Assembly: GCA_002390485.1 (NCBI GenBank)
Contig: DGPO01000019.1
Location: forward strand, 3,189 to 30,498
Origin: Halieaceae bacterium UBA4438
GTDB lineage: Bacteria > Pseudomonadota > Gammaproteobacteria > Pseudomonadales > Halieaceae
Length of the DNA stretch: 27,310 nt
Direction of reading: 5' to 3'
A model generated the notes under the pieces. That model was not told where the DNA came from. It worked only from the letters and a program-made list of their open reading frames with translations, and searched no databases. A program made the translations under genes and the position numbers. This document shows positions 18,705 through 26,789 of this stretch, piece by piece (positions within the stretch are counted from its first letter, which is position 1; each line of letters opens with the position of its first letter).

Positions 18705-18830
18705 TTCGGCGCACTGTAGTCCGCCTTTAAGCGTCACCTTTACTCGGAGGCGAGTGCACCGCCAGTTGATATTCGTCCGGTGCGGTCAAAGAGCTCTTCG
18801 TCCTGAGTCGATTCGGTGCAGTCTTAACTC

Positions 18831-19358
18831 ATGGCAGATTCAAGAAATAACAGGGGCGTTACGCTGCTGGAGTGCTTAGTCACTCTCGCGGTCCTTGGGA
18901 TTTTGATGTCGCTAGCGGTTCCCTCATTTCATCAGCTGATCATGCGAGCGCAGCAACGCGCTGTTGTTTTAAAGCTTGAGGCCGCCGTGCGCCTAGCGCG
19001 CCACACCGCGATACGCGAGGGACGCAGGGTGCTTGTGTGTCCTATGGTGAGTGAAGCGTCGTTTTCCAGTGGCGCTGACGTGGGTGATCTGGCCTGCGCG
19101 CAGGACTATCGGGCGGGTGTTGGCGTATGGGTGGAGGCGGATAACCAATGGTCGCTCTTGCGGTTTTGGCAGTGGCCCCGCACTGTCATTACCAATCGCC
19201 TTGGTGACCGGCCGATCACGGTGAAGCTCCAGTTTGCGCCGAACGGCCTGTCAAACCGCAATGTCACTTGGTCACTTTGTCTGGGAGATCAAAATCTGTC
19301 ACTGGTGTTAAACCGAATTGGTCGTCCTGTGATCAGAGAGAACTGGGGGACTTGCTAG
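18831..19358 (+). CDS. fimT: FimT/GspH-type minor pilin (pseudopilin)
   Basis: The 175-residue protein starts with a short basic leader and a prepilin peptidase site, RG|VTLLE, with the expected Glu at +5, followed by a hydrophobic helix (CLVTLAVLGILMSLAVPSF). The rest follows the GspH/FimT pattern: ARHTAIREGRRVLVCP, a cysteine pair region, LQFAPNGLSNRN, WSLCLGD and a final NRIGRPVIR. Such proteins join type IV pilus tips or type II secretion pseudopili, and FimT of some species binds DNA during uptake. Residue +1 is Val instead of the usual Phe. The symbol rests on family and position next to pilRS; GspH or FimU cannot be excluded by sequence alone. No strong ribosome site precedes ATG 18831. 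Its stop codon shares CTAG with the pilR stop. Confidence 0.8.
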   Translation: MADSRNNRGVTLLECLVTLAVLGILMSLAVPSFHQLIMRAQQRAVVLKLEAAVRLARHTAIREGRRVLVCPMVSEASFSSGADVGDLACAQDYRAGVGVWVEADNQWSLLRFWQWPRTVITNRLGDRPITVKLQFAPNGLSNRNVTWSLCLGDQNLSLVLNRIGRPVIRENWGTC

Positions 19359-20740
19359 TCGTCTAGCCCTAGTTTTTTAAGACGGTACCGTAAACTCCTG
19401 AAACTGACCCCTAGTCCCTTGGCTGCGGCGGTCTTATTCCACCGGTATTCGGTCATTGCGTTTTGAAGGATTTCGCGTTCAATTTTATCCATGTGTTGCT
19501 CGAGGTTGCCGTCAACGGCCACAAGACTAGTGAGGACCGTAAAGTCGGTGTCAGTCGTCTCGGACCCCGGGGTAACCAAAGCATTGGAAGCGGGACTCAG
19601 GCTCGCAGAGCCATCAATCTCTAAATCATCGGCCTCGATCGTACTGCCTTCTGCCATTGCTGCCGCGCGCGCGAGTATGTTCTCGAGTTGCCGGACGTTA
19701 CCCGGATAGTGCGCGTCGGTCAGGCGTTGCACCGCCGCATCTGACAGTGTTTTTTCCCCCGCATCGTTTTCAGCAGCGACTTTATCCAGCAGATAGTGTG
19801 CCAGCGCTGGAATGTCTTCACGACGGTCTTTGAGTGCAGGTACCGAAATATCGATAACATTGATTCTGTAGAACAGATCATCTCTAAATGCGCCGGCAGC
19901 AACCTCGCGACTTAACTGCTTGTGCGTCGCACTCATGAGTCTGACGTCGATCGAAATCTCGCTCTCGCTGCCGACCGGCCGAACCGCTTTTTCTTGCAAG
20001 ACTCTCAGTAGCTTTACTTGAGTCGCAAGGGGTAAGTCGGCGACTTCATCCAGTAACAAGGTTCCACCATTCGCCGCTTGAAAGAGCCCTTGCTTGTCGT
20101 ACATGGCACCGGTAAAGGACCCCTTCAGATGCCCGAACAGTTCACTTTCAACCAGCTCGGGTGGAATCGCACCGCAGTTCACTGCGATAAAAGGACCCGA
20201 GTGACGCGAGCTTGTCGCATGGACTAATCTTGCGACGATCTCCTTTCCCGCACCGGACTCTCCATGAATATGAATGGGCGCTTGGCTCCGCGCCACCTTA
20301 CGAATTCTACCTCTGAGTCGTTGTGTGGCGGGTGAGCTGCCAATCAGTTCACGGGTTGAGGTCTCAATATCGGCGCGTTTAAGGTTGAGTGCGTGGCCCA
20401 CCAATTCTCGAAGTTTGTCCAGTGCAACTGGCTTGGATACAAAGTCAAAGGCCCCCAATTTGAGTGCATCGATCGCGGCTTCAACACTGCCGTGTGCGGT
20501 AATGACTGCAACCGGCAGCTCTCGATCGAGTTGCTGGGCATATTCAACCAGTTGAAGCCCGTTTCCGTCAGGTAAGCGCATGTCGGTCAGACAAAGGTCA
20601 AGGTCAGATGTATCGATCAGCTTTATCGCCTCCGACACAGTGGCTGCGCTCAGCGTGTTGAGGTTCATGCGGGCGAGCGCAATCTCCAACAACTGTAAAA
20701 TATCGGGTTCGTCGTCAACAAGAAGTACAGTTTGGCTCAA
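19355..20740 (-). CDS. pilR: PilR, sigma-54-dependent response regulator
   Basis: The 461-residue protein has three parts: a receiver domain (acidic pair near residues 9-10, phosphate-accepting Asp53 in LTDMRLPDG, Thr81, Lys103), an AAA+ domain, and a Fis-type helix-turn-helix (NKTAAAKGLGVSFRSLRYRLKKLG) at the end. The AAA+ domain has Walker A GESGAGKE (160-167), the sigma-54 contact loop GSFTGA (207-212) and LLLDEVADLP (Walker B at 231-232). In Pseudomonas, PilR turns on pilin transcription with sigma-54. It starts with TTG inside TTGA, overlapping the pilS stop, with AAGGA upstream. Position next to pilS and a fimT-like gene supports PilR over other NtrC-family members. Its targets are not in the window. 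Confidence 0.92.
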   Translation of the reverse strand: MSQTVLLVDDEPDILQLLEIALARMNLNTLSAATVSEAIKLIDTSDLDLCLTDMRLPDGNGLQLVEYAQQLDRELPVAVITAHGSVEAAIDALKLGAFDFVSKPVALDKLRELVGHALNLKRADIETSTRELIGSSPATQRLRGRIRKVARSQAPIHIHGESGAGKEIVARLVHATSSRHSGPFIAVNCGAIPPELVESELFGHLKGSFTGAMYDKQGLFQAANGGTLLLDEVADLPLATQVKLLRVLQEKAVRPVGSESEISIDVRLMSATHKQLSREVAAGAFRDDLFYRINVIDISVPALKDRREDIPALAHYLLDKVAAENDAGEKTLSDAAVQRLTDAHYPGNVRQLENILARAAAMAEGSTIEADDLEIDGSASLSPASNALVTPGSETTDTDFTVLTSLVAVDGNLEQHMDKIEREILQNAMTEYRWNKTAAAKGLGVSFRSLRYRLKKLGLDD

Positions 20741-22341
20741 CGTATGTCCTTAGGCCGTAACCTTAAGCTCAGACGAAAGCTACTGCGCCCGTCATGGGTC
20801 CGTTGGTAAACAATGTCTGCACCATTACTCTCGCAGAGCTCCTTGCACAAATAAAGCCCCAGTCCCGTTCCTTCGGGGGTTGTTGTAAAAAAGGGTTCAA
20901 AAAGACGCGCTTGACTACTTTCTGGTACGCCTTCCCCAACATCGACCACATCAATAAAGCATGCACGCGGCGACGCATTCTCTGACACTTCAAGCGACGC
21001 CATTCGATCACCGGTGGCGGCTTGACTGTGTCGCAAGGCATTGTCCAGTAAGTTTTCTAAAACCCGTTTAATTTGGGCCTTATCGACTAGCACAGACGCG
21101 TCACACCGACCCTTGATAGAGACTGTTGCGGCCTTGGTTTGACTGTCTTTAAAGTCCTTGATCACGCTGGGTAGCCAATCGTTTACGTTGATCGGCTCAA
21201 GAGATGCCGGCACTCTGCGCGATAATTCAAGCACGTTGTTGACGGTGTCATTCATACGACTGGTGTTGCGTAGAACAATGGCTGCCAAGTTCCGATCACT
21301 CTCGCTCATGCCTTCGTTTTCAACGAGCAATTGAACGGCGTTACTCACTGCAGCCAGGGGGTTGCGAATCTCGTGCGCGATACTGCCTGTCAGGCGGCCC
21401 AAAGAAGTGAGTTTCAGTGACTGTGCGAACTGCGTCATGGGTGTGTAGTCGTCGATAAATAAGAGCGCGTCGCCCTCTCGCCCTGTTTCCAATGCGCTAA
21501 AACGGGGCAGAAGTGTTCGATGACCGCGCTCGGGCTTAAAGGGGGAGGCCATTAGCGTGTCACCGTCGCGCCACTCCTCCAGTGATATTGCTAAATGGGG
21601 ATCGATGAGGTGAGCGGGTCTCTCGCTCGCTGAATCCAAATAAAGCAGGTCGCGCGCTGCTGAATTCACAGGCCTAAGCCCGTTATTGGGTGTCACGATG
21701 AGAATGCCGGTTTGCATGTTTTCAACAATTTGATCGTTGAATAACTTAAGCCTTCTCGCGCGTTTGGTCGCAACTTCCGCGCGCTGTTCAGCCTGAACGA
21801 GGGTGGCCGCTGCAATTTGCCCCAGCCAGGAGACCACAAAGATAAGACCGCCTCTCAGGCCTGCATATAACAGCGCTTCGGCCTCAATGCCGCCTCGGGA
21901 TATTTGAAACAGTGTGTTTGCTAAAACAGCCATTACCGTGACGGCGGCGACGAGGGTCGACAGCTGACGATTCTGTAAGAGCATGCTTGCGGCGGCAACA
22001 GTCACGAGATAAAGCACATTGAAGCCGCTGACCACTGTCGCTGTAGGGTCCGCGATGAGGGTGGTGGCGACCACATCAATCATCATGACCCCAAAAATGC
22101 TGCTCTCTGACGTGAGTTTTGAACTTGCACCCAAAGTCGCAATAATCAGACTGCTAAGGATGAAAATACCTGAGACCAGTAACTGCACCGGCGCTCTCTC
22201 AATAAGAAGCTCGGCTCCTGTGGCTGAAAGCGTCATTGCGAAGAGAATTGAGCCAAGAACGAGGCGGTAAACGTTGTAAACAGCAAAGACCTTTGAGCGG
22301 TCAATGTTATCCTTAACGCTCTTGGACGTGTCTTCAGACAT
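20737..22341 (-). CDS. pilS: PilS, membrane sensor histidine kinase
   Basis: This is the kinase partner of PilR. From the ATG it is 534 residues: about six membrane segments in the first 180 residues, a short coiled linker (AEQRAEVATKRARRLKLFN), and a PAS-like domain (IVENMQTGILIVTPN). It then has the His box SIAHEIRNPLAAVSNAVQLL (His323) and an ATPase domain with NLLDNALRHS (N box), VDVGEGVP (G1), FEPFFTTTPEGTGLGL (F and G2). The layout is that of P. aeruginosa PilS, which senses pilin levels in the membrane. A GTG nine bases upstream (22350) is also in frame, but the ATG at 22341 has GGAA at good spacing. It overlaps pilR by 4 bases. Confidence 0.93.
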   Translation of the reverse strand: MSEDTSKSVKDNIDRSKVFAVYNVYRLVLGSILFAMTLSATGAELLIERAPVQLLVSGIFILSSLIIATLGASSKLTSESSIFGVMMIDVVATTLIADPTATVVSGFNVLYLVTVAAASMLLQNRQLSTLVAAVTVMAVLANTLFQISRGGIEAEALLYAGLRGGLIFVVSWLGQIAAATLVQAEQRAEVATKRARRLKLFNDQIVENMQTGILIVTPNNGLRPVNSAARDLLYLDSASERPAHLIDPHLAISLEEWRDGDTLMASPFKPERGHRTLLPRFSALETGREGDALLFIDDYTPMTQFAQSLKLTSLGRLTGSIAHEIRNPLAAVSNAVQLLVENEGMSESDRNLAAIVLRNTSRMNDTVNNVLELSRRVPASLEPINVNDWLPSVIKDFKDSQTKAATVSIKGRCDASVLVDKAQIKRVLENLLDNALRHSQAATGDRMASLEVSENASPRACFIDVVDVGEGVPESSQARLFEPFFTTTPEGTGLGLYLCKELCESNGADIVYQRTHDGRSSFRLSLRLRPKDIR

Positions 22342-22428
22342 CGTTTCCACGTAATTTTTGTGATTGTGAATGCACTATATCAGTCACCAATGATCGAGCA
22401 AGAAACTTGTAAGTAGGAGTATGGGTGC

Positions 22429-24048
22429 ATGAAAGTTGTCATGGGACAGCTCAATACCTTCGTCGGTGATGTCGCAGGTAATACTGAGAAAGTCATTCAG
22501 GCGGCACAGGCGACGGGTGCTGAAGAAGGGGCGGTGCTGTTAGTTTTTCCTGAACTGACCCTCACCGGCTATCCCCCAGAAGACCTGCTGATGCGCGATA
22601 GTTTGCATCTGCAAATTGAAAGTGCGCTGAGTGTACTCGCCGAGAAGCTGCCACCTGAGTTGTATGTGATTGTCGGTTATCCACGTTGTAAAGACGGTCG
22701 TTTATTTAACGCCGCTGGGGTGATACACAACGCGACGCTGATTGCCGAGTACCACAAACAGCGCCTGCCCAACTACCAGGTCTTTGATGAGAAACGTTAT
22801 TTCAGCGAGGGCGATGCGCCCTGTGTTGTCGATATTGCTGGCATGAAAGTGGGTATTACCATTTGCGAAGATATTTGGCATCGGGAGCCCGCCGATGCAG
22901 CGAAGCGAATCGGTGCGGAGCTATTGGTCAACTTGAACGCCAGTCCATTCCACCGGGGGAAGCACAAAGAGCGCTGGCAAGCGCTCGCGTCGCGAACGAC
23001 TGAGCAAAAAATTCCAATGATCTATGTCAATCAAGTCGGTGGCCAAGACGAACTAGTGTTTGATGGCGGTTCGTTTGCGACCAACGCCGACGGCGAGCTG
23101 GCGGTCGTTGCGCCCGATTTTGAAGAGGGGTGTTTTGACATTAGGGTCGAGCGCACGGTCCGCGGGTTGGAGGTGGTTCCCGGTGTGACCGCGGCGACCT
23201 TGTCGGACGTTGCTGCGGTGTGGCAGGCGCTGGTTTTAGGCGTTCGAGACTACGTTGAGAAAAACGGTTTTCCCGGTGTCGTGTTGGGTCTGTCAGGCGG
23301 AATCGACTCTGCAGTCACCTTGGCCGTCGCGGTTGATGCTTTGGGCGCTGATCGTGTTCAAGCGGTGATGATGCCCTTTAAATACACGGCTGAAATGAGT
23401 GTCGAGGACGCCGGTGAGCAAGCCTCTATTATGGGCGTTGAATACGACGTCATTTCGATAGAGTCGATTTATGAGGCATTTATGGCCGGGTTAACCGATC
23501 AGTTTCACGGTTTGAATGCCGATACGACAGAAGAGAATCTGCAGGCCCGCTGCCGTGGCGTACTCCTGATGTCGATATCGAATAAAAAGCACCGCCTCGT
23601 ACTGACGACCGGTAACAAAAGCGAGCTGGCGGTGGGCTATTCCACGCTTTACGGCGACATGGCGGGTGGATTTGATGCGTTAAAGGACTGCCCAAAGTTA
23701 CTCGTCTATGCGCTTGCCGCTTATCGGAACACCTTAGGCTACTGCATTCCACAACGGGTCATCGATCGACCGCCATCGGCTGAGCTTGCGCCTGATCAGA
23801 CTGACCAAGACAACTTACCGCCTTACGAAGAGCTTGACGAAATTATTGAGCGCTACGTGGAAAGTGATCAGAGTGTTGAGCAAATCGTGGCGGCCGGTTT
23901 TGCCGAGAAAGACGTATCGCGCGTCGTAAGACTCATTGATCTGAACGAGTACAAGCGACGTCAAGCGCCCGTGGGTGTCAGAATAACCACGCGCGGCTTT
24001 GGAAGAGATCGGCGCTACCCAATTTCGTGGGCGTGGCGTAAGCGTTAA
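22429..24048 (+). CDS. nadE: Glutamine-dependent NAD+ synthetase
   Basis: NadE makes NAD+ from nicotinic acid adenine dinucleotide, ATP and glutamine. The 539-residue product fuses an N-terminal nitrilase-fold glutaminase to a C-terminal synthetase. The glutaminase triad is Glu42 (FPELTLTGYPP), Lys110 (YHKQRLPNY) and Cys146 (GITICEDIW). The synthetase has the ATP-binding P-loop SGGIDS at 289-294, TTGNKSELAVGYSTLYGDM and the IDRPPSAELAPDQTDQD loop. This differs from the ammonia-only NadE of E. coli. GGAG before ATG 22429 is a good ribosome site. It is divergent from pilS and converges on bamD, sharing TTAA at their stops. Confidence 0.97.
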   Translation: MKVVMGQLNTFVGDVAGNTEKVIQAAQATGAEEGAVLLVFPELTLTGYPPEDLLMRDSLHLQIESALSVLAEKLPPELYVIVGYPRCKDGRLFNAAGVIHNATLIAEYHKQRLPNYQVFDEKRYFSEGDAPCVVDIAGMKVGITICEDIWHREPADAAKRIGAELLVNLNASPFHRGKHKERWQALASRTTEQKIPMIYVNQVGGQDELVFDGGSFATNADGELAVVAPDFEEGCFDIRVERTVRGLEVVPGVTAATLSDVAAVWQALVLGVRDYVEKNGFPGVVLGLSGGIDSAVTLAVAVDALGADRVQAVMMPFKYTAEMSVEDAGEQASIMGVEYDVISIESIYEAFMAGLTDQFHGLNADTTEENLQARCRGVLLMSISNKKHRLVLTTGNKSELAVGYSTLYGDMAGGFDALKDCPKLLVYALAAYRNTLGYCIPQRVIDRPPSAELAPDQTDQDNLPPYEELDEIIERYVESDQSVEQIVAAGFAEKDVSRVVRLIDLNEYKRRQAPVGVRITTRGFGRDRRYPISWAWRKR

Positions 24049-24968
24049 GACTCGAATCCCGGCCGGTAGTCGAACTGAGGCGCCTTGGGTGGATCTAAAA
24101 GACCGAACGAGGCTTGGTTGAGCCAGGACCGCTCGAGACCGTCGAGGTCATAGCCGCCTTCGAAGGTGCACTCATCGTCTAAATTTGGGTGTTGAGGGTA
24201 ATTTAAGCAGAGCACCCTGACGACATCGCTGGCCAACGAACTCATGTCCAGTAACGTGTAAGCTTGGGCCATCACGGCAAGACCGTCTGCCACTGCAGTC
24301 GTCTCCTGCATATTCTCGACGACGTTTTGGCCCCGCTTGAGTGCGGCCATATAGGCGCCACGCTTGAAGTAATAGTTGGCCACGTGGATTTCATGGCGCG
24401 CCAGCATGTTGCGAATGTAGACCATGCGGGCCCGTGCATCCTGTGCGTATCGACTGTTGGGGTAGCGGTTGAGCAGCTGAGAAAACTCGCTAAAGGCTTC
24501 TCGAACACCAGTCACGTCTCGCTTAGAGTCGTCACTGGGGATAAGCGACGCGAGGAAGTTTTTGTTGAGGTCGTAGGCGGCCACCCCTTTCATGTAAAAC
24601 GCGTAGTCCACACTCGGATGCTGGGGGTGTAAGCGAATAAAACGATCCGCAGCTTCAATAGCGGCCTCATTTTGGTACGCCCCGTGGTGCGCATAAATCA
24701 ACTCAAGTTGTGCCTGCTCAGCGTACTTACCAAAGGGATATCGACTCTCAAGCTGCATTAACGCGCTAATGGCGAGGTCGAAATTGGAGGTGTCGATGTA
24801 ACGCTGCGCCTGCCGATACATCTGCTGCTCGCCTGAATTGGTATCGACTTGTAACTCGTCGTCGTCACCAAACAGCGAACAACCCGAAAGGCCGAGGCTC
24901 GCAACAAGTAAAAGGGTGGTCCACTTCACCCCAAAGAACACAGGCTTTATCACTGAAGGTGCTTCCAT
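24045..24968 (-). CDS. bamD: BamD outer-membrane assembly lipoprotein
   Basis: BamD (ComL/YfiO) is the essential lipoprotein of the BAM complex that inserts beta-barrel proteins into the outer membrane. The 307-residue product has a lipoprotein signal ending in the lipobox LSGC (Cys30). TPR-like repeats follow, including YRQAQRYIDTSNFDLAISALMQLESRYPFGKYAEQAQLEL, DRFIRLHPQHPSVDYAFYMKGVA and FSQLLNRYPNSRYAQDARARMVYIRN, all hallmark BamD sequence. The C-terminal 40 residues past the last repeat look disordered and are longer than in E. coli BamD (245). The start is uncertain. In-frame GTG codons at 24953 and 24929 would shorten the leader, and the last gives a compact 17-residue signal up to the cysteine. 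Confidence 0.96.
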   Translation of the reverse strand: MEAPSVIKPVFFGVKWTTLLLVASLGLSGCSLFGDDDELQVDTNSGEQQMYRQAQRYIDTSNFDLAISALMQLESRYPFGKYAEQAQLELIYAHHGAYQNEAAIEAADRFIRLHPQHPSVDYAFYMKGVAAYDLNKNFLASLIPSDDSKRDVTGVREAFSEFSQLLNRYPNSRYAQDARARMVYIRNMLARHEIHVANYYFKRGAYMAALKRGQNVVENMQETTAVADGLAVMAQAYTLLDMSSLASDVVRVLCLNYPQHPNLDDECTFEGGYDLDGLERSWLNQASFGLLDPPKAPQFDYRPGFES

Positions 24969-25044
24969 CTGATAGCATTACAAGCTGACATTCTAACCCG
25001 TGGTTTCACTTTGATCACACCACTCATTTTATTTGGCGGCCATC

Positions 25045-26016
25045 ATGTCGGTTAATAGTAAAAATGTTGACCTTTTAGAGGCCCGCATCCCCATTCAATC
25101 TCACGGTATGCGTTTGGACCAAGTTGTCGCTGAGTTGTTCCCTGATTATTCGAGAAATCGGTTGGCGACGTGGATTAAAGAAGGTCGCCTCACCGTAGAC
25201 GGTAAAACGATGAAGCCGCGTGACAAGGCTTTGGCGAGCGCCCATGTGGTTTTAGAGGTTGCCGATGAGCCCGTCATTGATTGGCAGCCGCAGACATTAC
25301 CGCTGGACGTGATCTTTGAGGACGAGCACATTCTCGTGGTCAATAAGCCAGCAGGCATGGTGGTGCATCCGGCAGCGGGACACACCGATGGGACGCTGGT
25401 CAATGCGCTGCTCGGTTACGCTCCCGAGCTCGATACGCTGCCTCGGGGGGGCATAGTCCATCGTCTCGATAAAGAGACGTCAGGTATTATGTTCGTGGCG
25501 CGCTCGGCACTGGCGCACAAATCATTAGTGGCGCAGTTATCTGAGCGAACCGTCTCTCGGACCTATTGCGCCGTGTGCACCGGGGCCTTAACGGGCGGTG
25601 GAAAAATAGATGCCCCAATCGATCGACACCCAACCGCGCGCACGAAGATGGCAGTTGTAGCCGACGGTAAGCCCGCGGTGACGCATTACCGCATTGCGCA
25701 TCGCTTTAAGCATTACACGCAGTTACAGGTCAATCTAGAAACCGGACGAACACATCAGATTCGTGTCCATATGGCGCATCGAAAGTGGCCCTTAATTGGC
25801 GATCCTGTCTACGCCGGACGTCAGCGAATTCCAGCGGGCGCGTCTGAAGCGCTGATCACTGCCTTGCGGAATTTTCCAAGGCAAGCACTTCACGCTCAAG
25901 CGCTTGAGTTTGAGCACCCGGCGACCGGCGACTGGATGGAGTTCGAGACTGAACTGCCTGATGATCTTGTCGAGCTTCTTGAGGTTCTGGACAGTGAAGA
26001 CCGGTTTGGCGGTTAG
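25045..26016 (+). CDS. rluD: 23S rRNA pseudouridine synthase RluD
   Basis: RluD makes pseudouridines in helix 69 of 23S rRNA, at E. coli positions 1911, 1915 and 1917. The 323-residue product has an N-terminal S4 RNA-binding domain (GMRLDQVVAELFPDYSRNRL, IKEGRLTVDGK). The catalytic domain has NKPAGMVVHP and HRLDKETSG, whose Asp142 is the catalytic residue, and further on ETGRTHQIRVHM and GDPVYAG. ATG 25045 is preferred to the TTG at 25033. It is divergent from bamD, the usual neighbour arrangement (bamD/rluD), and overlaps the probable pgeF start. Confidence 0.96.
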   Translation: MSVNSKNVDLLEARIPIQSHGMRLDQVVAELFPDYSRNRLATWIKEGRLTVDGKTMKPRDKALASAHVVLEVADEPVIDWQPQTLPLDVIFEDEHILVVNKPAGMVVHPAAGHTDGTLVNALLGYAPELDTLPRGGIVHRLDKETSGIMFVARSALAHKSLVAQLSERTVSRTYCAVCTGALTGGGKIDAPIDRHPTARTKMAVVADGKPAVTHYRIAHRFKHYTQLQVNLETGRTHQIRVHMAHRKWPLIGDPVYAGRQRIPAGASEALITALRNFPRQALHAQALEFEHPATGDWMEFETELPDDLVELLEVLDSEDRFGG

Positions 26017-26761
26017 CGACTTATCATCCGACTGGATGCGCCCCGATGTGGGCGTTGTTGGCGTCGAGGTCCTCAGTACCACACGACTGGGAGGGGTCAG
26101 TTCCGGGTGCTATGAGGGACTGAATCTTGGTGACCATGTACTTGATGACCCCGAGTGTGTTCGTGAAAATCGCGCACGCTTAGCTGCGCAACTGCCCGAT
26201 AAAACGACCATCACTTGGTTAACGCAGGTGCACGGATCCCGAGTGATTTACGCCCCAGCCGACTACGCTTTGGGCGTTCAGGCCGATGCCGTCTGGACCG
26301 ACACGCCAGGTTGGGCGTGCGCCATTATGACGGCGGACTGCCTACCGATTGTGCTTGCTGATCAAGACGGTCGATGTGTTGCCGCGATACACGGTGGTTG
26401 GCGGAGCCTTGCTGATCAGATTATAGAAAAGACCATCGAGGCGTTGCCGGTAGAGCCGTCATCCTTAGTCGCTTGGCTGGGTCCTGCGATTGGTCCTAGC
26501 GCCTTTGAGGTGGGCGGCGATGTGCTTGCCGCGTTCTATCTGTCGGAGCAGGATTTATCGGTTCATGCCATTCCTGGGACGCCCGAGAAATACTTTCTAG
26601 ACCTTAATATCGTGGCGGGTAGGCAACTTTTAGCGCTGGGGCTCCAGCCCGAAAATATCGCTGGAGGTGATCGCTGCACGTTTTTGGATGCCAAGCGGTT
26701 TTATTCGTACAGACGCGACAAGCAAACAGGTCGTATGGCAACACTGGTTTACTTCACGTAA
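25994..26761 (+). CDS. pgeF: PgeF/YfiH-type multicopper-like peptidoglycan-editing factor
   Basis: The 255-residue product belongs to the YfiH/DUF152 family, homologous to laccase LACC1. E. coli YfiH (PgeF) keeps L-Ser out of peptidoglycan stems by hydrolysing wrongly made UDP-MurNAc-L-Ser. The metal-site residues are visible: His80 (TQVHGS), Cys116 (MTADCLPI) and His133 (AIHGGWRSL). AWLGPAIGPSAFEVG and SYRRDKQTGRMA are also highly conserved. The frame is open far upstream inside rluD. GTG 25994 gives the N-terminal length of E. coli YfiH and overlaps rluD by 23 bases, with TGAGG about 10 bases before it. TTG 26006 or ATG 26036 are alternatives. Confidence 0.93.
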   Translation: MKTGLAVSDLSSDWMRPDVGVVGVEVLSTTRLGGVSSGCYEGLNLGDHVLDDPECVRENRARLAAQLPDKTTITWLTQVHGSRVIYAPADYALGVQADAVWTDTPGWACAIMTADCLPIVLADQDGRCVAAIHGGWRSLADQIIEKTIEALPVEPSSLVAWLGPAIGPSAFEVGGDVLAAFYLSEQDLSVHAIPGTPEKYFLDLNIVAGRQLLALGLQPENIAGGDRCTFLDAKRFYSYRRDKQTGRMATLVYFT

Positions 26762-26789
26762 CGACCGCGGAACTTTTTACCTTTTCAGA

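Noticed and set aside
18705..18830. Sigma-54 promoter or pseudogene remnants of minor pilins before fimT
   Set aside because: No GG/GC pair with the sigma-54 spacing and no translated pilin-like fragment could be found in the 126 bases.
22342..22428. Promoters in the divergent pilS-nadE spacer
   Set aside because: TATATC and TTGTGA occur but at unsuitable spacing (12 bases).
24264..24632. Plus-strand frame of 122 codons opposite bamD
   Set aside because: It lies entirely within the well-supported bamD gene on the other strand and shows no recognisable domain.
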